NCBI GenBank assembly: GCA_025965695.1
Contig: JAOPWM010000080.1
Location: forward strand, 1 to 64,000
DNA length: 64,000 bases
Direction of reading: 5' to 3'
DNA from: Blastococcus sp.
Lineage (GTDB): Bacteria; Actinomycetota; Actinomycetes; Mycobacteriales; Geodermatophilaceae
The notes under the pieces are model-generated. The model was not told where the DNA came from, searched no databases, and saw only the letters and a list, made by a program, of their open reading frames with translations. This document shows positions 21,918 to 31,997 of the stretch, piece by piece (position 1 is the stretch's first letter; each line of letters starts with the position of its first letter). Position numbers and translations under genes: made by a program.

Positions 21918-21945
21918 AGCGCGTCGGTCGGCAGACCGACGCGCT
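21918..21945 (-). promoter_or_regulatory. ilvB leader attenuator stem AGCGCGTCGGTC-TGCC-GACCGACGCGCT
   Basis: Perfect 12-bp stem beginning inside the TAG stop of the leader ORF. Confidence 0.8.
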
Positions 21946-22000
21946 AGGCGACTACGAGGCTGCGCGGGCAGCCGGTGACGGGCAAGCAGGCGCGAGGCAC
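21944..22000 (-). CDS. Putative ilvB leader peptide (GTG start) MPRACLPVTGCPRSLVVA
   Basis: Small ORF rich in Leu/Val ending SLVVA*, directly followed by two hairpins; start uncertain (GTG 22000 or 22006). Confidence 0.6.
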   Translation of the reverse strand: MPRACLPVTGCPRSLVVA

Positions 22001-22032
22001 CTGCACACTGTGCGCCTCGCCCGCCGGGATCG

Positions 22033-24909
22033 TCAACCAGCGTGTCCCACTGTATGGACACGCATGTCCATTTCCGACACCGGGGCTTCGTCCAGCAGGG
22101 CCGGGTCGAAGTCCTCCAGCAGCAGCCGCAGCTCGGCGAGTGGCATCGGCCGGCCGAACAGCCACCCCTGGACGTAACGGCACTGCATGCCCCGCAGGGC
22201 GGCGAGCTGACCGGTGGTCTCGACGCCCTCGGCGACGACGTCCATGCCCAGCGTATGGCCCAGCTCGACGATGGCCGACACGAGCGCGGCCGCCCGCTCG
22301 TCCCGCTCGATCTCGGCGAAGAACTCGCGGTCGAGCTTAAGGATGTCGACCGGCAGCCGGGCCAGGTAGGCCAGCGAGGAGTATCCGCGGCCGAAGTCGT
22401 CCACTGCGAGCACGCAGCCCATCGCCTTGAGCGTGGCGAGGTCGCTCTCGAGGCGGTCCTCGGCGTCGAGCATCACCGACTCGGTGATCTCGACGATGAG
22501 CTTGTGCGGCGGCAGCCCCGACTCCGCCAGCGCGCGAGCGACGTCAGGAGCCAGGCAGCCGGCCTGCAGATGACGCACGGAGACGTTCACCGCCATCTGC
22601 ACGTCCCACCCGGCCACCAGCAGGGCGGCGGCGTCGGTCGTGGCCTGCTGGAGCACCCACCGCTGCAGGGCCACGATCAGGCCGTCGTCCTCGGCCAGCG
22701 AGATGAACTCGTCGGGCGGCACGGTCCCGAGCACGGGGTGGTCCCAGCGCACGAGCGCCTCCAGGCCCAGGATCCGGCGTTCCTTCACCCCCACGACCGG
22801 CTGGTAGTCCACCCGGAACTGCTCCTGCTCGAGAGCAGCGGGCAGGTCCCGGGCCAGCCGGGTGCGCCGTCCGGTCGCGCTGTCGATCGCGTGATCCGCC
22901 GTCCGGACGCAGCTCTTGCCCGCGGCCTTGGCCGCGCGCAGGGCGAGGTCGGCCGAGCGGATCGTCGTCGACACGTCGTCGGCCGGGTGAAGCTCGGCAA
23001 CGCCGATGCTGCCGGAGACGTCGAAGACGACACCGGACGCGTACCCCTCGGTTCCGGGGGCCCGGTGCACCGTTCCCAGCTCGGCGACGATGCGCTCGGC
23101 GAGCGCCGTGGCCTCCTCCAGTCCGTCGGTGACGAGGACGGCGAACTCGTCGCCGCCGAGCCGGCCCACGAGGTCCCCGTCCCGGACCGTGGCCCGCAGC
23201 CGGGCAGCAACCAGCACGAGCAGGTCGTCCCCCGCCTCGTGACCGGCCACGTCGTTGACCGGCTTGAAGCCGTCGAGGTCCAGCAGCAGGAGGCAGGCGG
23301 GTGCCCCGCCCCCGGCCACGCGGGCGCGGGCCGTGGCCAGGCCGGCCATCAGCCGGGCGCGGTTCGGCAGCCCGGTCAGGTAGTCGGTGTAGGCCAGCCG
23401 CTCCAGCTCCAGCTCGCTGCTCCGCCGCCCCGCGACGTCGCGCAGGTGCAGCACCAGCCCGTCCCGACCGGGCTCGGATCGTCGCCCCGGCAGCCGGGAG
23501 GGACCCGGCAGCCCGGCCGATGACGCCGTCCGGACGGTCTCGAACTGCCGCCACGATCCGTCGCGCGCGCGCAGCCGGAAGACCGGGCCGCGTGCCTCGT
23601 CCTCGTCAGCCGTCGGGTGGAGCACGCGGTACAGCTCGTGCCGGTCGTCCTCGTGGACGAAGTCGCGCAGCTGCCGGCCCTCGAGGTCGCGCGGAGACCA
23701 GGTGGACTGGCCCTGTGCCGCGGTCGAGGCCCACGTGACCTGACCGCGGTGGTCGAGCACGATGGTGACGTCGGCGGAACGGTGCACGAGGCTCCGGAAG
23801 AAACCCTCGGTGCGCAGCACCTGACGGGTCAACCGGGCCCCGTCCCGCGCCCAGACCAGCGTGCGGGCGAAGGTCAGGACCATCAGCCCGGCGACGGTGA
23901 CCGCCTCGAGCGTCACGAGCGGACGGCCCAAGGAGAGTCCCCCGAGCAGCAGGAGCAGGACGCCGAAGCCGAGGCAGTAGCTGACGACCACGCCGGCCAG
24001 CGGCACTGCCGCGGTGGGCTCGTCGGCACGGGCCCGCGGCCCGGGGTCGGCGGCCAGCGCCTGCGTCGCTGCGGCGAGCATGCCCAGATAGGCCGTGCCG
24101 GCGACGACGTCGAGCACCGCCGAGGGCCGCCCGACGGCGAGGGCACCGCTGACCATCGTCACCCCGAGAGAGGCGAAGGTGAGCAGCAGCCACGCGGCTG
24201 CAGCCCGGCGTGGGGCGGAGACGCCGGCGAACGTCACCAGTCCCGCGGCGCAGAGGAGCGCACTGACCGTCGGGTAGCCCACCGTCAGCATCAGCGCGGC
24301 CCGGCCGCCGGCCACGCCGACGGTGAGCGGGAACAGCATCTCCAGCAGCACACCGAGCGCGACCAGCGCGACCGCGGCGTCCAGGACGGTCTGCACGCGG
24401 ACCCTGCCCCCGGTCGACCGGACCAGCCAGACGCACATCAGGACGGCGACCGGTCCGGTCGCTGCCAGCGGCAGGTCCGACAGACTCGCGGCCGAGGGGT
24501 TGACCCCCAGGCCGCCGATCGCGCGGATCACGTGGCCCAGGGCCAGCAGACCGGCGATCGCGGCGAAGCCCCGCCACGTCGCGGTCGCGACCGGGTCCAT
24601 CCGGCGGCTGTGCCGCAGGACGGAGATGGCGACGACGACGGTGGCCATGGCCAGCACCGCGGGCCCGGTCCAGCCGTTCCATTCCGGGCGCCCCAGTTGC
24701 AGCACGCCGGCGCCGAGCGCGGTCGCGGCCAGGGAAGACAGCACCGCGGCACGTGGCCATGCCGGTTCCGGTGCTGCCGGTTCCGGTGCTGCCGGTTCCG
24801 GTGCTGCCGGTTCCGGTGCTGCCGGTTCCGGTGCTGCCGGTTCCGGTGCCGTCCGTTCGTCTGCCGGCCGGTCCGGGTCGCTTCGATCCGCCGCCTGGGT
24901 ACCGGTCAC
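22033..24909 (-). CDS. Membrane-anchored GGDEF-EAL protein (intact cyclase and phosphodiesterase motifs)
   Basis: N-terminal multi-TM, PAS-like region, RDGDLVGRLGGDEFAVLV (I-site and A-site), LGLEALVRWDHP, VEITESVML, VDDFGRGYSSLAYLARLPVDILKLD, VVAEGVET; GTG start overlaps upstream stop. Confidence 0.93.
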   Translation of the reverse strand: MTGTQAADRSDPDRPADERTAPEPAAPEPAAPEPAAPEPAAPEPAAPEPAWPRAAVLSSLAATALGAGVLQLGRPEWNGWTGPAVLAMATVVVAISVLRHSRRMDPVATATWRGFAAIAGLLALGHVIRAIGGLGVNPSAASLSDLPLAATGPVAVLMCVWLVRSTGGRVRVQTVLDAAVALVALGVLLEMLFPLTVGVAGGRAALMLTVGYPTVSALLCAAGLVTFAGVSAPRRAAAAWLLLTFASLGVTMVSGALAVGRPSAVLDVVAGTAYLGMLAAATQALAADPGPRARADEPTAAVPLAGVVVSYCLGFGVLLLLLGGLSLGRPLVTLEAVTVAGLMVLTFARTLVWARDGARLTRQVLRTEGFFRSLVHRSADVTIVLDHRGQVTWASTAAQGQSTWSPRDLEGRQLRDFVHEDDRHELYRVLHPTADEDEARGPVFRLRARDGSWRQFETVRTASSAGLPGPSRLPGRRSEPGRDGLVLHLRDVAGRRSSELELERLAYTDYLTGLPNRARLMAGLATARARVAGGGAPACLLLLDLDGFKPVNDVAGHEAGDDLLVLVAARLRATVRDGDLVGRLGGDEFAVLVTDGLEEATALAERIVAELGTVHRAPGTEGYASGVVFDVSGSIGVAELHPADDVSTTIRSADLALRAAKAAGKSCVRTADHAIDSATGRRTRLARDLPAALEQEQFRVDYQPVVGVKERRILGLEALVRWDHPVLGTVPPDEFISLAEDDGLIVALQRWVLQQATTDAAALLVAGWDVQMAVNVSVRHLQAGCLAPDVARALAESGLPPHKLIVEITESVMLDAEDRLESDLATLKAMGCVLAVDDFGRGYSSLAYLARLPVDILKLDREFFAEIERDERAAALVSAIVELGHTLGMDVVAEGVETTGQLAALRGMQCRYVQGWLFGRPMPLAELRLLLEDFDPALLDEAPVSEMDMRVHTVGHAG
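24761..24850. repeat. Six tandem 15-bp repeats (gccggttccggtgct) encoding (PEPAA)n
   Basis: Five identical copies plus a final one with 1 mismatch. Confidence 0.95.
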
Positions 24910-27605
24910 CGCGAGCCGACCAGGCCCGGCCAGAGCAGCCCGGCGCTGTCGGCGAACATCGCCGTGAAGCCGGCGAGCGGCAGCGGACGGGAGATCAGGA
25001 AGCCCTGGGCGAAGCCACAGCCGAACCCGCACAGGGCGGCCAGCTGCGCGGGCGTCTCGACCCCGTCGGCCACGACGTCCACCCCGAGCGCGCGGCCGAT
25101 GCCGACGATCGACTCGCACAGCGCCCGGCTCTGCGGATCCCGGTCGATCCGGCTGATCAGCGAGCGGTCCAACCGCAGGACGTCGATGGGCAGCCGGGTC
25201 AGGTGGGCCAGCGCCGAGGAACCGCTGCCGAAGCCGTCGAGCGCCACGTGCACGCCCATGAGCCGCAGGCTCGCCACGTCGAGCCCCGTCCGCTCGTCCT
25301 CCGACATCACCGCAGGTCCGTTGATCTGCAGGATCAGCCGCTCGGGCGCCAGGCCGGACCGGCGCAGCGCCTGCTCCACATCGGAGACCACAGCGCCGGT
25401 GGCGAGGTACCCGAACGGGATCGTGACGCCGATGCGCAGCGGGTCCTCACGCTCGGGCAGCCCGGCGGCGGCGCAGGCGGCTTCCTCCACCACCCAGCGC
25501 ATCAGCTCACCGATCAGGCCGGCGCGCTCGGCCAGCGCGAGGAACTCCTCGGGCGGCACCTCACCGAGCTGGGGGTGCTGCCAGCGCAGCTGCGCCTCCA
25601 TGCCGGTGATCCGCTGCTGCTCGAGCGCCACGATGGGCTGGAAGAGCAGGAACAACTCCCTGCGGGCCCGCGCCCCCTGCAGGTCGTGCCGGAGGCGGTC
25701 ACGTCGGGCAGCCGCATCGCCGAGGGCGACGCTGTAGCGACGGGCCGAGCCGGGACCCGCCTCGTGCGCGGCCCGCACGGCCAGGTCGCCCCGGCCGAGC
25801 AGCCCCTCCAGGCCGAGCCCCTCCTCCAGCGGGACGACTCCGACACCGGAGGTCAGCTCCATGATCCCGGCGGTCGTGAGGATGGGCTGCTCGACGACGG
25901 ACAGGCACCGGGCGGCCAGCCGGTCGGCGTCGGCGTCGTCCCCCCGGGTCAGGACGGCGAAGCCCCCACCGCCCATGCGGGCGACGACGTCCTCACCGCG
26001 CACGGTGGCACGCAGCCGCCGGCCGACCTCGGCCTCGACCGTGGCGACGATCTCGCGACCGGCGTTCTCGCGTGCGGCGGCCAAGCCGTCCAGCTCGATC
26101 ACGAGCATCGTCGACGACTGGTCCGCGGCGTCGGCCAGCGATTGCCGCACGAGCCGGAGGAAGCCGGCCCGGTTGGGCAGCCCGGTCATGGGGTCGGTGT
26201 ACGCGACACTCTGCAGCGCCTGCTCACGGGCGTGCCGGTCGGTCATGTCCCGGCAGTGCAGGACGACCCCGGCTACGTCGGCGACCCCGCGCAGGTCGGA
26301 GACACCGGCCTCGAGGTAGCGCCACTCCCCCGACGCGTCGGGCAGGCGCAGGGTCAGCAGCCCGGCGTCGGCCGTCACCGGCGCGGCTTCCGCGGCGGAC
26401 GTCGGCAGGACGGCGGCCAGCGTCGCCACGTCGTCGGGGTGCACCGCTTCGAGCAGCGGGCGGCCGAGGAGATCGTCGGCCGCCGGGCCGAGCGACCGCT
26501 GCAGGGCCGGCGAGGACCAGGTGATGCGCAGGTCGCCGTCGAGGATGACCACGGCGTCGCCGGCGGACTGGACGAGGGCGCGGAAGTGGGCCTCGCTGCG
26601 CCGCAGACGCGCCTCCATGCGTTCCTCGTCGCGCGCAGTGATCCACCGATGCACCCCGGCGAGGGCGACGCAGAGCACGGCTCCGACGAAGGTGCCGAGA
26701 CTCAGCCCGTGATCGGTCAGGGCTGCGCCGCCCGCGGCCGTCACCGCGAGGAACAATGCGACGTGCGGCAGCATCTGCCCCACGTCGGTCGACCTGCCGC
26801 GAGGCAAGCCCGCGGGCCGGTCACCCGGCCCAGGAGCGAGGAGCACGGCGAGGACGAGCAGGTGCAGGCCGGCAGCGATGAGGAATCGGCTGACGTCCAC
26901 TGCGCCGAGGGTCCCCGAGAGCCTGGCGGACGTCCCCAGGCCGCGGCCGCTGGCGAGCAGCACCATGCCGGCCAACAGCGCGGCCGCCATCGACCGCTGG
27001 CGTGCCTCGACGACGCCCAGCAACGTGAGTGCCGCGGCCATCGCCGCCGACGTCGCCACGACGGCCGCACCCAGGACCCCCTTCTCCTGAGGGCCGAGGG
27101 CCGACCACCCGCCCACGGGACCGGTGACGAGCAGATTGACGACGATCAGGCACGCGGTGAAGAAGAGCGCCACCTCGACCGCGAGCCGCCGACCGGTGCG
27201 CAGCCGAGCCCGCCCCGCGAGGCCGAGGCTGGCGATGATCGCGAGGACATAGGCAGGAACCGTGGGAGCCCAGCGGAGCACAACCAGCTGGAGGGTGTTC
27301 GGCGGGTCGACAAGTACGGCCAGGCCGTAACCGAGGACCGGCAGCAGCGGCGCCACGGCGAGCAGCCGCCAGCTCGCCGAGCGGTCCCGGCTGCCGCCGA
27401 CGACCCACAGGACCACAGCGGCCACCAGCCCGGTGACGAGAACTGCGACGTCACCGAGGGGCTGCAGGGCGGCGTTGCCCGAGGCAAGCGCGCAGGCGAT
27501 CGTCACCGGCACGGCGCCGGCGAACAGCCACCATCGACGAGGGTCCACACCGGTTGTCTCGGCATCCTCACCGACGGTGACAAGCGGGACGGGTGCCGCC
27601 GTCAC
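24906..27605 (-). CDS. Membrane-anchored PAS-GGDEF-EAL protein with degenerate GGDEF and EAL motifs
   Basis: RGEDVVARMGGGGFAVLT in place of GGDEF; GMEAQLRWQHP in place of EAL; LQINGPAVM for ITES; LDGFGSGSS for DDFG; VVADGVET. Confidence 0.92.
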   Translation of the reverse strand: MTAAPVPLVTVGEDAETTGVDPRRWWLFAGAVPVTIACALASGNAALQPLGDVAVLVTGLVAAVVLWVVGGSRDRSASWRLLAVAPLLPVLGYGLAVLVDPPNTLQLVVLRWAPTVPAYVLAIIASLGLAGRARLRTGRRLAVEVALFFTACLIVVNLLVTGPVGGWSALGPQEKGVLGAAVVATSAAMAAALTLLGVVEARQRSMAAALLAGMVLLASGRGLGTSARLSGTLGAVDVSRFLIAAGLHLLVLAVLLAPGPGDRPAGLPRGRSTDVGQMLPHVALFLAVTAAGGAALTDHGLSLGTFVGAVLCVALAGVHRWITARDEERMEARLRRSEAHFRALVQSAGDAVVILDGDLRITWSSPALQRSLGPAADDLLGRPLLEAVHPDDVATLAAVLPTSAAEAAPVTADAGLLTLRLPDASGEWRYLEAGVSDLRGVADVAGVVLHCRDMTDRHAREQALQSVAYTDPMTGLPNRAGFLRLVRQSLADAADQSSTMLVIELDGLAAARENAGREIVATVEAEVGRRLRATVRGEDVVARMGGGGFAVLTRGDDADADRLAARCLSVVEQPILTTAGIMELTSGVGVVPLEEGLGLEGLLGRGDLAVRAAHEAGPGSARRYSVALGDAAARRDRLRHDLQGARARRELFLLFQPIVALEQQRITGMEAQLRWQHPQLGEVPPEEFLALAERAGLIGELMRWVVEEAACAAAGLPEREDPLRIGVTIPFGYLATGAVVSDVEQALRRSGLAPERLILQINGPAVMSEDERTGLDVASLRLMGVHVALDGFGSGSSALAHLTRLPIDVLRLDRSLISRIDRDPQSRALCESIVGIGRALGVDVVADGVETPAQLAALCGFGCGFAQGFLISRPLPLAGFTAMFADSAGLLWPGLVGSR

Positions 27606-27656
27606 CCGTTCGGGGGATGCCCGCCGAACGGCGTCAGCAAGGCGTTCGTGCGCCGC

Positions 27657-29381
27657 TCAGCCGCAGATCGCGCCCTGTGCCGCCGACCCGACGAGCTTGG
27701 CGTACTTGCCGAGGACCCCGGTGGTATAGCGCGGGGGCAACGGTTCCCAGCCCTCGCGGCGGGCGGCCAGCTCGGTCTCGTCGACCAGCAGGTCGAGGGT
27801 GCGGGCGGCGAGGTCGAGCCGGATCCGGTCGCCGTCGCGGACAAAGGCGATGGGGCCGCCGTTCGTGGCCTCCGGCGCGACATGGCCGACGCAGAGACCC
27901 GTCGTCCCGCCGGAGAAGCGCCCGTCGGTCAGCAGCAGCACGTCCTTGCCCAGCCCGGCGCCCTTGATCGCGCCGGTGACGGCGAGCATCTCGCGCATGC
28001 CCGGGCCGCCCTTGGGCCCCTCGTACCGGATGACGACGACGTCGCCGGGCTGCAGAGTGCCCTCGGTGACCGCGTCCATGGCCCCCTGCTCGCCGTCGAA
28101 CACGCGGGCGGTGCCCTCGAAGACCTCGGCGTCGAATCCGGCCGACTTCACGACCGCCCCGTCCGGGGAGAGCGAGCCGCGCAGCACGACGAGGCCCCCG
28201 GTCTTGTGGATCGGATTGCCCATCGCGTGGATGATCGCGCCGTCCGGGTCGGGCGGGGCGATCTCGGCCAGGTTCTCGGCCATGGTCTTGCCGGTGACGG
28301 TGAGCGCGTCGCCGTGCGGCAGGCCCGCGTCCAGCAGCGCCCGCATCACGACCGGGACCCCACCGATGCGGTCGATGTCGGTCATGACGAAGCGGCCGAA
28401 CGGCTTGACGTCGGCCAGGTGCGGCGTGCGGTCGCCGATCCGGTTGAAGTCCTCCAGTGTGAGGTCGACCTGCGCCTCGTAGGCGATCGCCATCAGGTGC
28501 AGGACGGCGTTGGTCGAGCCACCGAGGGCCATGACCACCGTGATGGCGTTCTCGAACGCCTTCTTGGTCATGATCTGCCGCGCGGTGATGCCGTGCTTGA
28601 GCAGGTTGACCACGGCCTCGCCGGAGGCGACCGCGAAGGCGTCCCGGCGGCTGTCGGGCGCCGGGGGCGCAGCACTGCCGGGCAGCGCCATGCCGAGCGC
28701 CTCGGCCACGCTGGCCATGGTGTTCGCGGTGTACATCCCGCCGCACGAGCCCATGCCCGGACAGGCGGCCTTCTCGATCGCGGTGAGCTCGTCGCGAGTG
28801 ATCTTCCCGGCCGCGCAGGCGCCGACGCCCTCGAAGACGTCGATCAGGGTCAGGTCCTTGTCCCCGAGCTTGCCCGGCAGCGTCGAGCCCGAGTACATGA
28901 AGACACTGGCCAGGTCGAGCCGGGCGGCGGCCATCAGCATCCCGGGCAGCGACTTGTCGCAGCCGGCCAGCAGGACCGAGCCGTCGAGCCGCTCGGCGAA
29001 CATGACGGTCTCGACCGAGTCGGCGATGACCTCGCGGGACACCAGCGAGGCGCGCATGCCCTCGTGGCCCATCGAGATGCCGTCGGAGACCGAGATCGTG
29101 CCGAACTCCATCGGGAACCCACCCGCAGCGCGCACCCCCTCCTTGGCCCGCTTCGCGAGCCGGTCGAGGGAGAGGTTGCAGGGGGTGATCTCGTTCCAGG
29201 ACGACGCGACGCCGATCTGCGGCTTGACCCAGTCGTCGTCGCCCATGCCGACGGCGCGGAGCATGGCCCGGGCCGGGGCCTTGGTGTCCCCGTCGGTCAC
29301 CTCCCAGCTGCGCGGCTTGAGCGGGTTCCGCGTCTGGCTGTCTGCGTGGTCTCCGGTGGGGCGGTCCTCGACGGTCGTCAC
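27657..29381 (-). CDS. ilvD: Dihydroxy-acid dehydratase
   Basis: [51 protein letters not shown]..., [28 protein letters not shown]. Confidence 0.97.
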   Translation of the reverse strand: MTTVEDRPTGDHADSQTRNPLKPRSWEVTDGDTKAPARAMLRAVGMGDDDWVKPQIGVASSWNEITPCNLSLDRLAKRAKEGVRAAGGFPMEFGTISVSDGISMGHEGMRASLVSREVIADSVETVMFAERLDGSVLLAGCDKSLPGMLMAAARLDLASVFMYSGSTLPGKLGDKDLTLIDVFEGVGACAAGKITRDELTAIEKAACPGMGSCGGMYTANTMASVAEALGMALPGSAAPPAPDSRRDAFAVASGEAVVNLLKHGITARQIMTKKAFENAITVVMALGGSTNAVLHLMAIAYEAQVDLTLEDFNRIGDRTPHLADVKPFGRFVMTDIDRIGGVPVVMRALLDAGLPHGDALTVTGKTMAENLAEIAPPDPDGAIIHAMGNPIHKTGGLVVLRGSLSPDGAVVKSAGFDAEVFEGTARVFDGEQGAMDAVTEGTLQPGDVVVIRYEGPKGGPGMREMLAVTGAIKGAGLGKDVLLLTDGRFSGGTTGLCVGHVAPEATNGGPIAFVRDGDRIRLDLAARTLDLLVDETELAARREGWEPLPPRYTTGVLGKYAKLVGSAAQGAICG

Positions 29382-29443
29382 GAGCCAGAATGCTAGGCCG
29401 CGGGCACCGGGCCGCTCCGGGACGGGTGGGATGATGACGCCTC

Positions 29444-29821
29444 GTGGACTCCCCTGCCCGCCTGCGGATGAACCGGACCGCGCTCATCCCCGTGGGTCTC
29501 CTGGCGCTGTGCGTGGTCCCGGTGGCCTTCGCCGCGTCGTGGACCCCCGTCCTGCTGCTGATCCCCCTGGCTGTCGCCGTCTGGGTGCTGCGCGTGGGCG
29601 TGGACATCGCCGAGGACGGTCTGACCGTGCGGTCCCTGGCCGGCGAGCGACGGGTCCCGTGGAGCGAGCTCGCCGGCATCCGGGTGGCACCGCGCGGGGA
29701 GCTCTGGCTGGTCACGACCCGGGGCACCGAACTGCGCATGCCGGTGATGCGGGCCCGCGACCTCCCCCGCCTGGCGGCGCTCTCCGGCGGCCGGATCGAC
29801 GTGCCGCCGCCGCCGGCATGA
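29444..29821 (+). CDS. PH-domain-containing membrane protein
   Basis: Two TM helices then [30 protein letters not shown] bacterial PH-like pattern; GTG start. Confidence 0.75.
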   Translation: MDSPARLRMNRTALIPVGLLALCVVPVAFAASWTPVLLLIPLAVAVWVLRVGVDIAEDGLTVRSLAGERRVPWSELAGIRVAPRGELWLVTTRGTELRMPVMRARDLPRLAALSGGRIDVPPPPA

Positions 29822-29825
29822 GCGG

Positions 29826-30773
29826 TCAGTAGCGGTCGACGAGGTTGACCAGCGGCTCCCCGGCGAGCACCCGGGCCAGCTGGTCGGTCACCGCCGCGGC
29901 GGCCCGTGCGTTGGTCTCCGGCACGGCTCCCGCCACGTGCGGTGTGAGCAGCAGACCCGGCGCCGACCACAGTGGATGCCCCTCCGGGAGCGGTTCGGGG
30001 TCGGTGACGTCGAGGGCCGCTCGCAGCCGGCCCGCGGTGAGCTCGGCGAGGAGGGCGTCGGTGTCGACGACGACTCCCCGCGCGGCATTGACCAGCAGCG
30101 CGCCGTCGGCCATGGCGGCGAGGAAGCGTGCGTCGACCATGCCGGTGGTCTCCGGCGTCACGGGGACGATGAGGATCACCACGTCGGCGTGCGGCAGCAG
30201 CTGCGGGAGCTCCGCGGTCGAGCGGACGCCGTCCCGCGCGGTGCGGGCGACGTAGGTCAGCTCGACGTCGAAGCCGGCGAGCATCCGGCCGATCGTCGTC
30301 CCGATGTCACCGGCGCCCACGACGAGCACGCGGGCACCCACGAGCGAGGAGAACGTCGCCGACGACCACCGCCCGGCGCCCTGCTCACGGACGAAGTAGG
30401 GGATTCCGCGCTGGGCGGCCAGCGTCGCCGTGACGGCCCACTCGGCGGTCGACGGCGTGTGCGCACCGCGCGCGTTGCAGAGCAGCACCCCCTCGGGCAG
30501 CCGGCCGACGAACCGCTCGGCGCCGGCGCTCAGCAACTGGACCAACTGCAGCCGTGGCAGCCCCTCGAGGAAACCGTTGTCCGGGATCACCGCACCGCCG
30601 GCGCGGGGCACCCAGACCTGGGCGCGGGCGGCGTCCCCGGTCGGAGCGCCGTCGGCCGGATCGACCCGATGGGCGCGCACGCGGGGCGAGAGAGCTTCCA
30701 CCGCCGTCGCGATGGCGCGTGAGGGCACCAGCACATGGAGAGGCTCGTCGGGGTCGAGGTTCAGGCGCGGCAC
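29826..30773 (-). CDS. D-isomer-specific 2-hydroxyacid dehydrogenase family protein
   Basis: [32 protein letters not shown]...[20 protein letters not shown]...[30 protein letters not shown]. Confidence 0.92.
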   Translation of the reverse strand: MPRLNLDPDEPLHVLVPSRAIATAVEALSPRVRAHRVDPADGAPTGDAARAQVWVPRAGGAVIPDNGFLEGLPRLQLVQLLSAGAERFVGRLPEGVLLCNARGAHTPSTAEWAVTATLAAQRGIPYFVREQGAGRWSSATFSSLVGARVLVVGAGDIGTTIGRMLAGFDVELTYVARTARDGVRSTAELPQLLPHADVVILIVPVTPETTGMVDARFLAAMADGALLVNAARGVVVDTDALLAELTAGRLRAALDVTDPEPLPEGHPLWSAPGLLLTPHVAGAVPETNARAAAAVTDQLARVLAGEPLVNLVDRY

Positions 30774-30851
30774 GGCCGTTCACCCTAGGCCGCCCGCACA
30801 ACCGTCCGGCGAGCCGCCGACGCACCTCGGCACGCACGTACTCTGCAGTGT

Positions 30852-31997
30852 GTGTGGCTGCGGGCGGGAGGACGGGCATCCGGCCTGCTGCTCGCGGGCC
30901 TGCTCACGGCCAGTCTCCTGGCCGGCTGCGGCGGCGGCTACCACCCCGTCGGGCCCTTCCATCCGCTCCCTGAGGGGGCGCCCCCCGAGGTCGGTCCGCC
31001 GACGTCCCAGGCGCCGGTGCCGGGTGACCCCGCCCAGCCGGGATCGGGCCAGCAGGCCGGCGATGCCAACGTCGTCGCCTCGGGCCTGAACGTGCCGACC
31101 GGGCTGGTGGTCCTGGCCGACGGCAGCGCGATCGTCGGCGAACGGGAGACCGGCCGTCTCCTGCACGTCTTCCCGGACCGGTCCCCCGCGCGTGAGCTGA
31201 TGACGGTTCCGGGCGTCGACACCACCGGCGACGGCGGTCTGCTCGGGCTGGCCATCTCCCCCACGTACCTCGAGGACGGGCTGGTCTACGCCTACCTGTC
31301 GACGGCGACCGACAACCGCGTCGTCCGCTTCCCGCTGGGCGGAACCCCGAACCCGGTGCTCACCGGCATCCCGCGGGGAGAGACCGACAACGGCGGCGCC
31401 CTGCTCTTCGGTGCCGACGGAACCCTCTTCGTCGGCACCGGCGACACCGGGAACCCCGCGCTGGCCGACGACCCGAACTCGCTCGCCGGCAAGGTGCTCC
31501 GGATCGACGTCTTCGGTCGCGCGGTGGGCGCCTCACCGGTGTACAGCCGCGGTCACCGCGACGTCACCGCGCTGTGCCAGCACGGGGCCGAGGCCCTGTA
31601 CGCCACCGATGCCACGCTCGACGGACCGGACGAACTGAACGCGATCACCGGCGGCGGCGACTACGGCGCCCCGCAGGGGACACCGCCGGTGGCCGAGTTC
31701 GGCGCCGCGGAGGGCGGCCTCGGCGGCTGCGCGGCCGCGGCCGGTGGGGTGTTCCTCGGCGCCATGGACGGCGAGCGCGTGCTCGCCCTCACCGTCGACA
31801 AGACCGGAACGGTGACCGGGAAGCCCGAGGATTTCCTCGCCGGTCAGTACGGCCGGCTGCGCACCGTGGTGCTCGACCCGCAGGGCGCCCTCTGGATCAC
31901 CACGTCCAACCGCGACGGCATCGGGACGCCGAAGGGGGACGACGACAAGGTGCTGCGCATCCAGCCGCCGACCTCGACCGGCAGCTCCCCGCTGTGA
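30852..31997 (+). CDS. Lipoprotein, PQQ-dependent sugar dehydrogenase (beta-propeller) family
   Basis: LLAGLLTASLLAGCGGG lipobox; LNVPTGLVVLADGSAIVGERETGRLL..., GDGGLLGLAISPTY. Confidence 0.88.
   Translation: MWLRAGGRASGLLLAGLLTASLLAGCGGGYHPVGPFHPLPEGAPPEVGPPTSQAPVPGDPAQPGSGQQAGDANVVASGLNVPTGLVVLADGSAIVGERETGRLLHVFPDRSPARELMTVPGVDTTGDGGLLGLAISPTYLEDGLVYAYLSTATDNRVVRFPLGGTPNPVLTGIPRGETDNGGALLFGADGTLFVGTGDTGNPALADDPNSLAGKVLRIDVFGRAVGASPVYSRGHRDVTALCQHGAEALYATDATLDGPDELNAITGGGDYGAPQGTPPVAEFGAAEGGLGGCAAAAGGVFLGAMDGERVLALTVDKTGTVTGKPEDFLAGQYGRLRTVVLDPQGALWITTSNRDGIGTPKGDDDKVLRIQPPTSTGSSPL

Noticed and set aside
24761-24850. CRISPR-like tandem repeat
   Set aside because: 15-bp units with no spacers, in-frame coding for PEPAA; no cas genes in the window.
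24753-29396. 1547-aa plus-strand ORF
   Set aside because: Antisense to the GGDEF-EAL gene and ilvD; His/Arg/Gly/Asp-rich composition typical of the non-coding frame in high-GC DNA. The minus-strand products are recognisable.
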